A program made the translations under genes and the position numbers. This document shows, in pieces, positions 7,657 to 16,445 of a stretch of 64,000 bases of DNA (positions are counted from its first letter, which is position 1; the number at the start of each line of letters is the position of its first letter). The notes beneath the pieces are model-generated. The model was not told the origin of the DNA. It saw only the letters and a program-made list of their open reading frames with translations, and did not search any database. This stretch comes from Pseudohongiella nitratireducens (GTDB lineage: Bacteria; Pseudomonadota; Gammaproteobacteria; Pseudomonadales; Pseudohongiellaceae). The stretch covers positions 1 through 64,000 of the forward strand of contig NZ_LWHM01000003.1 of NCBI RefSeq assembly GCF_001642735.1, written 5' to 3'.

Positions 7657-9019
7657 ATTTTTCCATTTTCCGGTAAAGCGTTGTTCTGCCAAGGCCCAGT
7701 GCTTTCGCCACTTTCGTCATGTTGCCACCAAACGCAGTGAGTGCATCTTCAATTACTCGCTGCTCTAACACCTCAAGATTAAAATCTTCTCTATGGCTGC
7801 TGGCGGAAGGAACTTCTGACAGAAAATTCTCTGTTTTTAACTCATTACTGCTTGCAACGATAATCGCCCTTTCTGTGGCATGTTTTAATTCACGGATATT
7901 CCCCGGCCAGCGATAGGAAGTCAGTTTCTCCAGCGTTGCTGACGATATATACGTATCGGTTCTACCGTATTTATTACCAAATATTGTCTGGTAGTGTGAC
8001 AGCAATAACGGGATGTCTTCTTGCCGCTCCCGTAGTGGTGGAATATTCACTTCTACTGTATTGATGCGATACAGCAGATCCGACCTGAACTGATCCGTAT
8101 CCGATAGCTGTTCACGGGATACGTTGGTGGCACTGATCAGCCTGATGTCAACGGGTATTGAGCGGGTTCCACCTACTTTGGTAATACTGCGTGATTCAAG
8201 CGCTCTCAATAACTTGGCCTGGATGTCCAGTTCGAGATTACCAATTTCATCAAGAAATAATGTTCCTCCCGACGCTAGTTCAAACTTTCCTGGCTTCTCA
8301 TTTTTGGCATCGGTAAACGCCCCTTTGGCATGACCAAACATTTCAGACTCAAATAACGAACTGGGTAGTGCACCGACATCTACTGAAACCATCGGTCCCT
8401 TTGCGCGCTGAGACTGCTGATGAATAGCCCGTGCGATGAGTTCCTTGCCAGTACCATTCTCTCCTGTCACGAGCACATTTGCATCCGAAGGCGCCACACG
8501 TGATATCAGTTCAAGGACTGATTGGAAGGCTGGCGATTGGCCAATGAGGTCGGGAGAGTCAGTTGCTGGCTTTGTGACAGAAAATGCCTGATGCGAATCC
8601 CGCAGCATCTCTATCTCGCGTGTTGAGACGCTGATCTTTGCGCAGGCTTTCAATGTCGCAACCAGCTTCTCGTTCAACCAGGGCTTTTGCACAAAGTCTG
8701 CAGCGCCCTGCTTGATCGCGGTCACAGCCAATTCAACTTCCCCGTATGCGGTAGACATGACCACCTGAATATTCGGATCAAACCCCTTGATCTTACTCAG
8801 CCAGTACAACCCTTCATCACCACCGACCAGCCCTCGGGTAAAGTTCATGTCGAGCAATACAACATCGGGCTCAAAATGTGACAATGTTTCTTCAAGCTCA
8901 GCCGGATTTTCAATACAAAGGACATCAGCAAATTCATTTTTCAGAATAATTTGTGCGCTGAGCAATATATCGGGGTCGTCGTCTACCACCAGAATACGTT
9001 GCATATTAATGTTGGGCAT
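7637..9019 (-). CDS. NtrC-family sigma-54-dependent response regulator
   Basis: From the ATG at 9019 it is 460 residues: a receiver domain (VVDDDPD, phosphoacceptor Asp in VVLLDMNF, Lys in VQKPW), a sigma-54 AAA+ domain with Walker A GENGTGKE, GAFTDA in place of the common GAFTGA loop, Walker B TLFLDEIG and the R-finger region, then a Fis-type helix-turn-helix (TKVAKALGLGRTTLYRKMEK). The open frame extends upstream to 9160, but that stretch looks non-coding and holds an operator. It should activate the -24/-12 promoters at 9266 and 6189 when phosphorylated by the kinase encoded just downstream. Confidence 0.9.
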   Translation of the reverse strand: MPNINMQRILVVDDDPDILLSAQIILKNEFADVLCIENPAELEETLSHFEPDVVLLDMNFTRGLVGGDEGLYWLSKIKGFDPNIQVVMSTAYGEVELAVTAIKQGAADFVQKPWLNEKLVATLKACAKISVSTREIEMLRDSHQAFSVTKPATDSPDLIGQSPAFQSVLELISRVAPSDANVLVTGENGTGKELIARAIHQQSQRAKGPMVSVDVGALPSSLFESEMFGHAKGAFTDAKNEKPGKFELASGGTLFLDEIGNLELDIQAKLLRALESRSITKVGGTRSIPVDIRLISATNVSREQLSDTDQFRSDLLYRINTVEVNIPPLRERQEDIPLLLSHYQTIFGNKYGRTDTYISSATLEKLTSYRWPGNIRELKHATERAIIVASSNELKTENFLSEVPSASSHREDFNLEVLEQRVIEDALTAFGGNMTKVAKALGLGRTTLYRKMEKYGINSE

Positions 9020-9059
9020 GAACTTGAGTTCTCTTAATTCGTGTTCCTGACACTCGTTT

Positions 9060-9076
9060 CGTTTCAAAATAGAACA
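9060..9076 (-). promoter_or_regulatory. Single activator-like site upstream of the response-regulator gene
   Basis: The minus strand reads TGTTCTATTTTGAAACG, close to the operator at 9187 (TGTTTTACTATGAAACA). It lies about 40 bp upstream of the regulator start codon. No second copy occurs 23 bp to either side and no -24/-12 element was seen for this gene, so a role in autoregulation is only a suggestion. Confidence 0.4.
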
Positions 9077-9163
9077 GAAGTACTGCTTTCGTCCAGTTTT
9101 ATGGCAAATTTTAATGATGAATATTTCACGGGTACGAATCCAGAGGATATAAATCCACAATTA

Positions 9164-9203
9164 TGTATCACTATGGAACACTTGCTTGTTTTACTATGAA
9201 ACA
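9164..9203 (+). promoter_or_regulatory. Pair of putative activator sites upstream of the ABC export operon
   Basis: TGTATCACTATGGAACA (9164-9180) and TGTTTTACTATGAAACA (9187-9203) are imperfect palindromes whose starts are 23 bp apart, about two helical turns. The centre of the nearer site is about 72 bp from the GG of the sigma-54 promoter; the matching distance at the lone permease is about 70 bp. The 320-bp stretch 9020-9339 contains only these control elements and no gene. Confidence 0.65.
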
Positions 9204-9265
9204 ATCTGATTCAATCGCGCCTCAAATAAATTATAAGCAACTGAAAATAAAAGAATAAAACTGTT

Positions 9266-9281
9266 TGGCTCGTAACTTGCT
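9266..9281 (+). promoter_or_regulatory. Sigma-54 (-24/-12) promoter of the ABC export operon
   Basis: TGGCTCGTAACTTGCT has the invariant GG and GC separated by 10 bases and matches TGGCNCG-N4-TTGCW. The predicted start is near 9292, about 48 nt before the ATPase ATG. An NtrC-type regulator is encoded divergently next door. Confidence 0.8.
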
Positions 9282-9339
9282 ATATTTATAGGAACAATAG
9301 CTAACCACCGCTTGCGCAACCGCTCAAAGGACGAATTTC

Positions 9340-10020
9340 ATGATCATAAGAACAAAAGGGCTCAGCAAACTGTTTCGAACCGAGGAAGTTGAAACCACAG
9401 CGCTGGATGGCGTTGACCTGAGCATCCAGGAAGGCGACTTCACTTCCATTATGGGACCATCGGGTTGTGGCAAATCGACGCTTTTGCACATTCTTGGGCT
9501 GATAGATAACCCGGAATCGGGTGAGTACTGGTTCATGGGCGAGGAGGTCTCTAAATACACTGAGCGTAAACGCGCCATCCTCCGCAAACATAACATTGGT
9601 TTCGTTTTTCAGAGCTTCAATCTTATCGACGAATTAAACGTCTATGAAAACGTCGAGCTGCCCCTGATCTACACAAAAGCCTCAGCCTCTGAACGAAAAC
9701 AGAAAGTTGAATATGTGTTAGAGAAAATGAACATGGCACATCGCACCAAACACTTTCCCAGGCAGCTCTCAGGTGGCCAGCAGCAACGCGTAGCCGTTGC
9801 CCGGGCGATTGTTAACACACCTAAACTTATCCTGGCAGACGAGCCAACGGGTAACCTGGATAGTGAACACGGTGCAGAAGTCATGAATCTGCTGAGCGGT
9901 TTGAATGCGGAAGGTACCACCATTGTCATGGTAACTCACTCTGCCGAGGATGCTGCTGTCGGCAGCCGGATTATACGCGTACTGGATGGTCGAATCGTTA
10001 GCGAAGCGGCTAACGTTTGA
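9340..10020 (+). CDS. ABC transporter ATP-binding protein (MacB/LolD type)
   Basis: A 226-residue ATPase of the LolD/MacB class: Walker [10 protein letters not shown] (39-47), Q-loop VFQSFNL, signature [14 protein letters not shown], Walker [13 protein letters not shown] and switch His in VMVTHS. It powers FtsX-type permeases that work by mechanotransmission rather than by a membrane channel. It is the first gene of a four-gene operon, 13 bp before the first permease, and is the only ATPase of this type in the window. It may therefore also serve the permeases at 13753 and 3756. Confidence 0.93.
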   Translation: MIIRTKGLSKLFRTEEVETTALDGVDLSIQEGDFTSIMGPSGCGKSTLLHILGLIDNPESGEYWFMGEEVSKYTERKRAILRKHNIGFVFQSFNLIDELNVYENVELPLIYTKASASERKQKVEYVLEKMNMAHRTKHFPRQLSGGQQQRVAVARAIVNTPKLILADEPTGNLDSEHGAEVMNLLSGLNAEGTTIVMVTHSAEDAAVGSRIIRVLDGRIVSEAANV

Positions 10021-10033
10021 CGGGAGAGAGGGT

Positions 10034-12463
10034 ATGCTGATCCACCTGAAACTGGCTCTTAGAACACTAAGACAGGAACGCTTCTACGCAGCTATCAACG
10101 TAACCGGGCTGATGATCGCCTTTATTTGCACCTTATTAATTGGACTTTATGTATTCCAATCACTCACATACGACCAGCATACGGAAAGCCACAAAAAACT
10201 TTATCGCGCGACAATTGACCTGATCAACGGAGACAGCCATAACACATTCGCACTCATGTCAGACGCAATGGCTCCAACACTGGCATTGCAAAACCCGGAT
10301 ATTGAAGGATATGTACGATTCAAAACACTGCCCGAGAAACCGATTGTCTCCATAGGAGAAGAGAAATATTTGGAAGATGCTATTTTCGGCAGTGACAGCA
10401 ACGTATTTCAGCAGTTCGGTCATCAATCTGTATATGGAGATCCATCAACTGCACTAACTTCCCCTACTTCAATTGCTATTAGCGACTCATTCAACCAGAG
10501 GCATTTTTCCGGTGAGAACTCCTTGGGTAGCATCATTACAGTCAACGACATTGATTACCAGGTTACTCTGGTATTTTCAGATGTACCGGGAAATTCGCAC
10601 CTCAAGTACAACCTGCTTTTCCCCATCAACAGCCCAGGGTTTATTCCATCACCAGCAAATCCGGTCATGGCGCTGTTCACCGTCAACACCTACACCTACT
10701 TTATCTTGCCAGAAACCTATGATGTCCAAAAGTTCTCCGACTTCTTTGACCAGTTCTGGGAGGAAACAACAGCAGAAGTTCTGGGTGACAGCGGTATTTC
10801 AAGTTCAATGGCGTTAACACCTGTTGCGGACGTGCATTTTGGTCCAACAGTAGAATTCGATCAGCCCACAGGAAATTTACTGACCGTGTATGCCTACGGG
10901 ATAATCGGTGTGTTAATCATGCTGGTTGCGATTGTGAACTATATCAATCTGGCAACTGCACGGGCCACTCGTCGCTTCAAGGAAGTTGCCATTTCACGTT
11001 TACTCGGTGCAAAGAAACGTTCACTAATCATGCAGTTTTTGTATGAATCCATTATGCAGGCACTGATTGCTGCAATACTGGCGTTGATCATCATAGAAAT
11101 CATCTTCCAAGCTAATGCACCTGCCAGTCTGGTTAATGCGCTTGATCTCACTTCATTACGTACGCCACTGGCAATCACTGGCATACTGTTCTTTGCTGGC
11201 ATACTAGGAATGCTGGCCGGGCTTTATCCTGCAAGCTGGATTTCGAGGCAAAAATTTTCTTCAAGAACTGTGACCTCCGGGCACAACAGGACAGAACCCA
11301 TTCTCAGACAGGTGCTGATTGTCTTTCAGTTTGCTGTCACTATTTCAGTTATTGCCAGCACCATACTTGTTCTTAGCCAAATGTACTTCATATCGAACAT
11401 GCCGCTTGGTTTTGAAACCGAAAACCGTATGGTTATTACAGTAAAAGGTGCATCAGCAATATCAAGAGTACCCGCGCTAAAGAATAGCTTGAATAGCCTG
11501 CCACAAATCGAGTCCACCACTTTCACTAACTTCGATCCTGGCGTTGGGTTTTCAGCCGGAAACTGGCGAATCGAATCAGCACAAAGCCAGATGGAAAACA
11601 GTTTCATGTCATACCAAAACGCTGACGCTGATTACCTTCAGTCTATGGGTCTTGAACTGATTGAAGGCCGCTTTATGAGCCCGGATGACGAAAATAGAAC
11701 CGTTGTCGTAAATGAAACTCTGGTTAGAACAATGGGATGGACAAACCCCATTGGAAAACGTTCGGGCATGCCAGGTTCACCTGAAACGCAAGATTCAGAG
11801 ATTGTTGTTGGTGTTGTCAAAGACTTCAACTTTGACAGCTTGGAAGTACCAATTAACCCCTTGATCATAAGGCTGACTCGACCCGAGTATTATCAGTCCT
11901 TACCTGACTCTGTCGCGCCGCATCAAATTGCACGCTTGACCATCGTTTTATCTGGGCCAGCAAGTGGGCAATTGATACAGCAACTTTCATCAACCTGGCA
12001 AGAGCACATGCCGGAACTGCCTTTTGAGTTCCGCTTTCTTGATGACATCGTCGCGTCTCGTTATACCAGCGAAACTGGCATATTCAACTCATTATCCTAT
12101 TTCTCTGGCATATCTGTTTTTATCTCTTGTATTGGTCTGCTTGGGTTAACTGCTTACACAACTGAAAGGCGTACCCGGGAAATTGGTATACGCAAAGTTC
12201 TTGGGGCACACCCCAGACAGCTGCTTGGCATGCTGTTTAGAAACATTTTTGTTTTGATCCTGTTCGCAGCAATCATTGCTTCAGTTGTATCTTACTTGTC
12301 GATCAATGCCTGGCTGTCTGGTTTTGCTTATCGGGATGAAATCAACCTGTTGGTTTTTCCTGCAGCAGCCATTCTGACTTTCTGTCTGGCTTTATTGACG
12401 ATGACCTTGCAAGCCTGGAAACCAATCCACCGCAACCCAGTACATGCGCTAAGGTATGAGTAG
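10034..12463 (+). CDS. FtsX/MacB-type ABC transporter permease (first of the operon)
   Basis: The ATG at 10034 follows GGGAGAGAGG and gives 809 residues; the open frame reaches back to 9950 but overlaps the ATPase gene. The layout is the duplicated MacB-like one: an N-terminal helix, a periplasmic domain, a three-helix block containing TRRFKEVAISRLLGAKKRS, a further helix, a second periplasmic domain and a C-terminal block with TREIGIRKVLGAHPRQLL. It sits in the inner membrane and couples the ATPase to the periplasmic adaptor encoded next (gap 5 bp). It resembles the 3756 and 13753 permeases in architecture but is clearly diverged from both. Confidence 0.9.
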   Translation: MLIHLKLALRTLRQERFYAAINVTGLMIAFICTLLIGLYVFQSLTYDQHTESHKKLYRATIDLINGDSHNTFALMSDAMAPTLALQNPDIEGYVRFKTLPEKPIVSIGEEKYLEDAIFGSDSNVFQQFGHQSVYGDPSTALTSPTSIAISDSFNQRHFSGENSLGSIITVNDIDYQVTLVFSDVPGNSHLKYNLLFPINSPGFIPSPANPVMALFTVNTYTYFILPETYDVQKFSDFFDQFWEETTAEVLGDSGISSSMALTPVADVHFGPTVEFDQPTGNLLTVYAYGIIGVLIMLVAIVNYINLATARATRRFKEVAISRLLGAKKRSLIMQFLYESIMQALIAAILALIIIEIIFQANAPASLVNALDLTSLRTPLAITGILFFAGILGMLAGLYPASWISRQKFSSRTVTSGHNRTEPILRQVLIVFQFAVTISVIASTILVLSQMYFISNMPLGFETENRMVITVKGASAISRVPALKNSLNSLPQIESTTFTNFDPGVGFSAGNWRIESAQSQMENSFMSYQNADADYLQSMGLELIEGRFMSPDDENRTVVVNETLVRTMGWTNPIGKRSGMPGSPETQDSEIVVGVVKDFNFDSLEVPINPLIIRLTRPEYYQSLPDSVAPHQIARLTIVLSGPASGQLIQQLSSTWQEHMPELPFEFRFLDDIVASRYTSETGIFNSLSYFSGISVFISCIGLLGLTAYTTERRTREIGIRKVLGAHPRQLLGMLFRNIFVLILFAAIIASVVSYLSINAWLSGFAYRDEINLLVFPAAAILTFCLALLTMTLQAWKPIHRNPVHALRYE

Positions 12464-12468
12464 TATCG

Positions 12469-13722
12469 ATGGACAGAGTGATTGAAAAGCAGCCTCGTCC
12501 CTGGTGGCAATGGGTTCTTGCAGCGATCACTCTCGCGGCCGCCGTTTGGGGCATAGTGACACTTCTTCAGGATGCGTCGATTCGTACGCTCAGAGTATCT
12601 GCTGATGAATTAATCATTTCCGACGTTTCGTCTGGCACATTGGAAGACCTGACACCTATCAGGGGTTCAGTACAGCCTCTCAATACGGTTTTCCTTGATG
12701 CCGTCGACGGCGGTGTCGTGGAAGAAATACTTGTTGAAGAAGGCAGTTATGTTGAAATTGGACAGCCCCTGCTGCAACTCAGCAACAATACCCTTCAACT
12801 TCAGGTCGCTAACAATGACACGCAGACCACGGAGCAGCTTAACAACCTGAAGAATATCAGTAATAACCTGGAAACCACTCGCCTGCAAACTGAGAGGCAA
12901 TTGATCGATATTCGCTTCCGCATTAAAGAGCTGGAACGTAACTATGCCCAACTTACGCCGTTGCTGGAAAAGAATCTGGTTTCAAGATCGGAATACGAAA
13001 CTGTTCGTGATGAACTGGAATATCAGCGCCAGGTCTATGCCAACACGCAGGAAAGACAAGAGCTGGAAGAGAAGATCCGGGTTGAACGCCTCACCCAGAT
13101 AGAAGGCCAAATGAGCAAACTGGAAGAAAACCTGGAACTTGCCAAAAATACATTTGAGAACCTGCTGGTCAGAGCACCTGTCTCAGGGCAACTGACATCG
13201 CTGCCCATTCAAATTGGCGAAAACATGAATCGCGGTGAACGCCTTGGACAAATTGACTCAGTTGATCAATACAAAATCGTTGCCCAGGTTGATGAATTCT
13301 ATGTCAGCCGTGTCTCCCCCGGGCAAACAGCACGATTTACTTTGTCAAACCGGGAGAGAGCAGCAGAAGTGACCAAAGTCTATCCAGAAATCACGCAGGG
13401 CAGTTTCACCATTGATCTTGAGTTCTCAGGCCCGATGCCGGAAAACATCCGACGGGGACAGACACTGCAGCTTGAGCTGACACTCGGCCAATCCATAGAG
13501 ACGCTGCTGATTCCCGTCGGTGGCTTCATACAGGATACCGGTGGCAACTGGGTCTTCGTCGTTAATAACGACGGAAGCCAGGCTCATCGCAGGGACATTA
13601 CCAGTGGCAGACGAAATAATCGCTTCCTTGAAGTGCAAAGCGGCCTTGAAGCTGGCAACAGGGTGATCACTTCCAATTACTCCCAGTTCCTAAACTACGA
13701 ACGTTTGGACTTGAATGACTGA
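12469..13722 (+). CDS. Periplasmic adaptor (HlyD/MacA-like membrane-fusion protein)
   Basis: A 417-residue adaptor with one N-terminal membrane helix (about 14-34), a split biotinyl-lipoyl domain (GGVVEEILVEEGSYVEIGQP and LVRAPVSGQLTSL), a long alpha-helical hairpin rich in Glu, Gln and Leu (about 115-220) and C-terminal beta-barrel and membrane-proximal domains. Such adaptors join an inner-membrane ABC permease to an outer-membrane TolC-type channel. No TolC gene is in this operon; the one at 29334 belongs to a metal RND operon, so the channel is probably encoded elsewhere. It lies between the two permease genes, which is an uncommon order. Confidence 0.88.
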   Translation: MDRVIEKQPRPWWQWVLAAITLAAAVWGIVTLLQDASIRTLRVSADELIISDVSSGTLEDLTPIRGSVQPLNTVFLDAVDGGVVEEILVEEGSYVEIGQPLLQLSNNTLQLQVANNDTQTTEQLNNLKNISNNLETTRLQTERQLIDIRFRIKELERNYAQLTPLLEKNLVSRSEYETVRDELEYQRQVYANTQERQELEEKIRVERLTQIEGQMSKLEENLELAKNTFENLLVRAPVSGQLTSLPIQIGENMNRGERLGQIDSVDQYKIVAQVDEFYVSRVSPGQTARFTLSNRERAAEVTKVYPEITQGSFTIDLEFSGPMPENIRRGQTLQLELTLGQSIETLLIPVGGFIQDTGGNWVFVVNNDGSQAHRRDITSGRRNNRFLEVQSGLEAGNRVITSNYSQFLNYERLDLND

Positions 13723-13752
13723 TGCTTTTGATCAGACAATCCGGAGACAGAT

Positions 13753-16266
13753 ATGTTGAAGCACTACTTGCTGGCTGCCTGGCTGAGTTTCCGGCACAAC
13801 ACGATATCGAGTATAAGTAATATCTTGATGTTATCGCTTGGCCTTACCTGTTTTATATTTACTTTTAGTCTCACTGAATACTGGAATAATGCGGAGAGTC
13901 ATTTTCCCAATGCCGATCGCACACTGGTCATAGGTTCCCAATGGCAACTCGCAGATGGCAGTGCTTCCGGAGGCGTTAATCTCCCTCTGTCTCCTCATCA
14001 CTTACGGGGCTATCTGGAGTCTGATTTCCCTCAACTCGAATCTGTCGCACGGGTTCTCTTTATCAATCAGGACACACCGGTTAGAACTAAAAATACAACA
14101 CAGAGACTACGCACCTTTGCCGCAGACCCTGAGTTTCTGGATATATTTAATTTACCCTTTGCCCAAGGTGGCTACAGTAATGCCCTGCAATCCCCTAACA
14201 GTGCCGTAATAACTCACGATACCGCCATTAAGCTCTTCGGTAATATAAATGTGATTGGTCAAACTATTACATTTAACGAGAACGCCGACTTAACAATTAC
14301 CGGCGTACTTGCCCCCTTGCCTCAACCCTCTCACATTGGTAATACCAGCAGCTACTCACCGATTAATTTTGAGTTGCTCGTGTCCAGGGACGTTTATGAA
14401 AACCTTGTACGCAGAAGAACTGGTGGCAGAGATACCACCGAACTCCCTGCTGACTGGTTTAACCGTGTCAATACGACCTATGTGCTTTTCCCAGAGAACA
14501 GCACTTTCAACACGCAACAGTTCTCTGAGCAATTATCATCATTTTCACTGCGTCATATCCCTGATAATTATCGTCAAATAGCAGAGTTCAACTTTAATGC
14601 CATTCCAGTAAACAACCTTATGGGAATGGCAATTCGGGACACCATTTTCCCTCAACTCAGTGCTGGTTCAGTACAGGTCGTGTTACTAACCCTCGGGACT
14701 ATCGTAATGATTGTCGCTTGCGTGAACTTCACTAACCTTGCGACAGCAAGAACAGCGACGCGAGCCAATGAAATAGGCGTTCGGAAAGTTGTTGGCGCTC
14801 AGCCACGTCATATTATTGGACAATACTTTTTAGAAGCTGGACTACTAACGACACTGGCAATGGTTTTCGCTATCTTGCTACTTTTTATTGCGTTTCCCTT
14901 GATTCAAAACTACGCTGAAATCAGCCTGGATACTCTAGTGTCACCAGGCATCATTGTCAGGGGTGCTTTATTCATTGTAGTGCTGGGCTGTATTACCACT
15001 ATTACTGCTGGTTTTTACCCCGCCGTTGTGCTTTCTAAGATTCAACCCCTGTCGATTCTCAACTCGGGCGTATTCCGCGGAGGTTCCCTTTTATTTTCAA
15101 AAGTCTTAGCCGGCATTCAATTCTCGATAGCAGCCTTTTTGCTGGTCATTATCACTGTCATTTACCAACAGAATGTAAACATCAAAAGCGCTGAAAGTGA
15201 AATTGACGGCAGCACGCTACTGGTTATTGAGAATAGTCCTGATATCACAGGGTTGGATCAGGAGACACTAAGACAGCAGTTGCTGCAGCTTCCCGTGGTT
15301 GACTCAGCAACGACAATGGAGATCTTGCCCTGGACAGAGAATCCAGCGCGCATGATGTTAGCGTCGTCTCCCGCAGCAACTGCTGTTGAGCATAGCGCCA
15401 GTGTTTATGTCGTCGGTGAGAATTTTTTCAATGTGTTTGATATAGACATCATCGCCGGAAGATTGTTTGATCCACTTAGAACAGAGGATATAGCGGCTGC
15501 CGGACCAGCCGGAGTGCAACAACAGAACCTGGTTATCTCAGCCACATTAACAAAAGAGCTTGGATACACAAGTGCTCAGGATGTGATCGGTGAATCGGTG
15601 TTTATTCCAGGAAATGTTCTCGGTGGCACCCAGGCAAGACCTTACAGAGTCATAGGTGTTGTTGAAGACACAACACTCTCTATTGCCAGCCGTTTCGGCT
15701 CCATACCCAAAGTGTTTCTCTATAACCCGGAACTGCGATTTCATATTGTCCGTTTATCAGGCAGCAGTCACACAAGCTCAATCGAAGCCATTGATACGCT
15801 ATGGGAAACACTTGTACCTAACGTTGCAATAAAAAGACGCTTCTTGAGTGAGTACTTTACAGACAGCTTCGCTGGGTTCAGGCGAATCACCCTGGGTATT
15901 TCAACGCTTGCTGCCGTTGCATGGTTCATTTCGATCGTCGGTTTATATGCAATGGCAACTCTGATTGCCAAACAACGCATACGGGAAATTGCTATTAGAA
16001 AAGTTCTGGGGGCTGAGAGAAAAGATATTGCACTCATGCTCTTTAAAAACTTTAGTACTCCCGTCATTATCGCGAACTTTATCGCCTGCCCTTTTGCTTA
16101 TTTTGCCTCCCGCTCATACCTCGATTTGTTTAATGACTCCATCGATATATCACCATGGCCTTTTATTCTGACCATCGTGGCAAGTTTGACGATTACATCA
16201 ATAGCGACTTGCGGACAAACATGGAAAGCTGCGAGTACCTCAGCGCGGCAGTTTATGCGAACTTAA
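13753..16266 (+). CDS. FtsX/MacB-type ABC transporter permease (second of the operon)
   Basis: This 837-residue permease starts after GGAGACAG. It has an N-terminal helix (about 20-40), a large periplasmic domain (about 50-290), three helices around ATRANEIGVRKVVGAQPRHI, a further helix, another periplasmic domain (about 480-690) and a terminal block with IREIAIRKVLGAERKDI. The two FtsX coupling motifs are intact. Together with the 10034 product it could form a heterodimer, or the two could be alternative permeases using one ATPase. It is the last gene of the unit; the 179 bp to the next start show no strong terminator. Confidence 0.9.
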   Translation: MLKHYLLAAWLSFRHNTISSISNILMLSLGLTCFIFTFSLTEYWNNAESHFPNADRTLVIGSQWQLADGSASGGVNLPLSPHHLRGYLESDFPQLESVARVLFINQDTPVRTKNTTQRLRTFAADPEFLDIFNLPFAQGGYSNALQSPNSAVITHDTAIKLFGNINVIGQTITFNENADLTITGVLAPLPQPSHIGNTSSYSPINFELLVSRDVYENLVRRRTGGRDTTELPADWFNRVNTTYVLFPENSTFNTQQFSEQLSSFSLRHIPDNYRQIAEFNFNAIPVNNLMGMAIRDTIFPQLSAGSVQVVLLTLGTIVMIVACVNFTNLATARTATRANEIGVRKVVGAQPRHIIGQYFLEAGLLTTLAMVFAILLLFIAFPLIQNYAEISLDTLVSPGIIVRGALFIVVLGCITTITAGFYPAVVLSKIQPLSILNSGVFRGGSLLFSKVLAGIQFSIAAFLLVIITVIYQQNVNIKSAESEIDGSTLLVIENSPDITGLDQETLRQQLLQLPVVDSATTMEILPWTENPARMMLASSPAATAVEHSASVYVVGENFFNVFDIDIIAGRLFDPLRTEDIAAAGPAGVQQQNLVISATLTKELGYTSAQDVIGESVFIPGNVLGGTQARPYRVIGVVEDTTLSIASRFGSIPKVFLYNPELRFHIVRLSGSSHTSSIEAIDTLWETLVPNVAIKRRFLSEYFTDSFAGFRRITLGISTLAAVAWFISIVGLYAMATLIAKQRIREIAIRKVLGAERKDIALMLFKNFSTPVIIANFIACPFAYFASRSYLDLFNDSIDISPWPFILTIVASLTITSIATCGQTWKAASTSARQFMRT

Positions 16267-16445
16267 CCAGCAATCGCGATGTAACATTATTAGTACCTAT
16301 ATAAGGAAATGACATTGGCCAAAATTACTGCTCTCATTAGCATTCATCTCAAAACTCTCATCACTAATCCTATCGCCTGTTGACGGCCTCCGGGCATCAG
16401 CACATAGTGAACCCATACTCATTGTTGCTGCCCGAGGTTCATCAA

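Noticed and set aside
9020-9160. N-terminal 47-residue extension of the NtrC-type regulator
   Set aside because: Receiver domains start at about MQRILVVDDD; the extension overlaps an operator-like palindrome and lacks a ribosome site at its start.
16267-16445. Possible sigma-54 promoter TTGGCCAAAATTACTGC before the carboxylesterase
   Set aside because: GG and GC are 11, not 10, bases apart and no activator-like site lies upstream.
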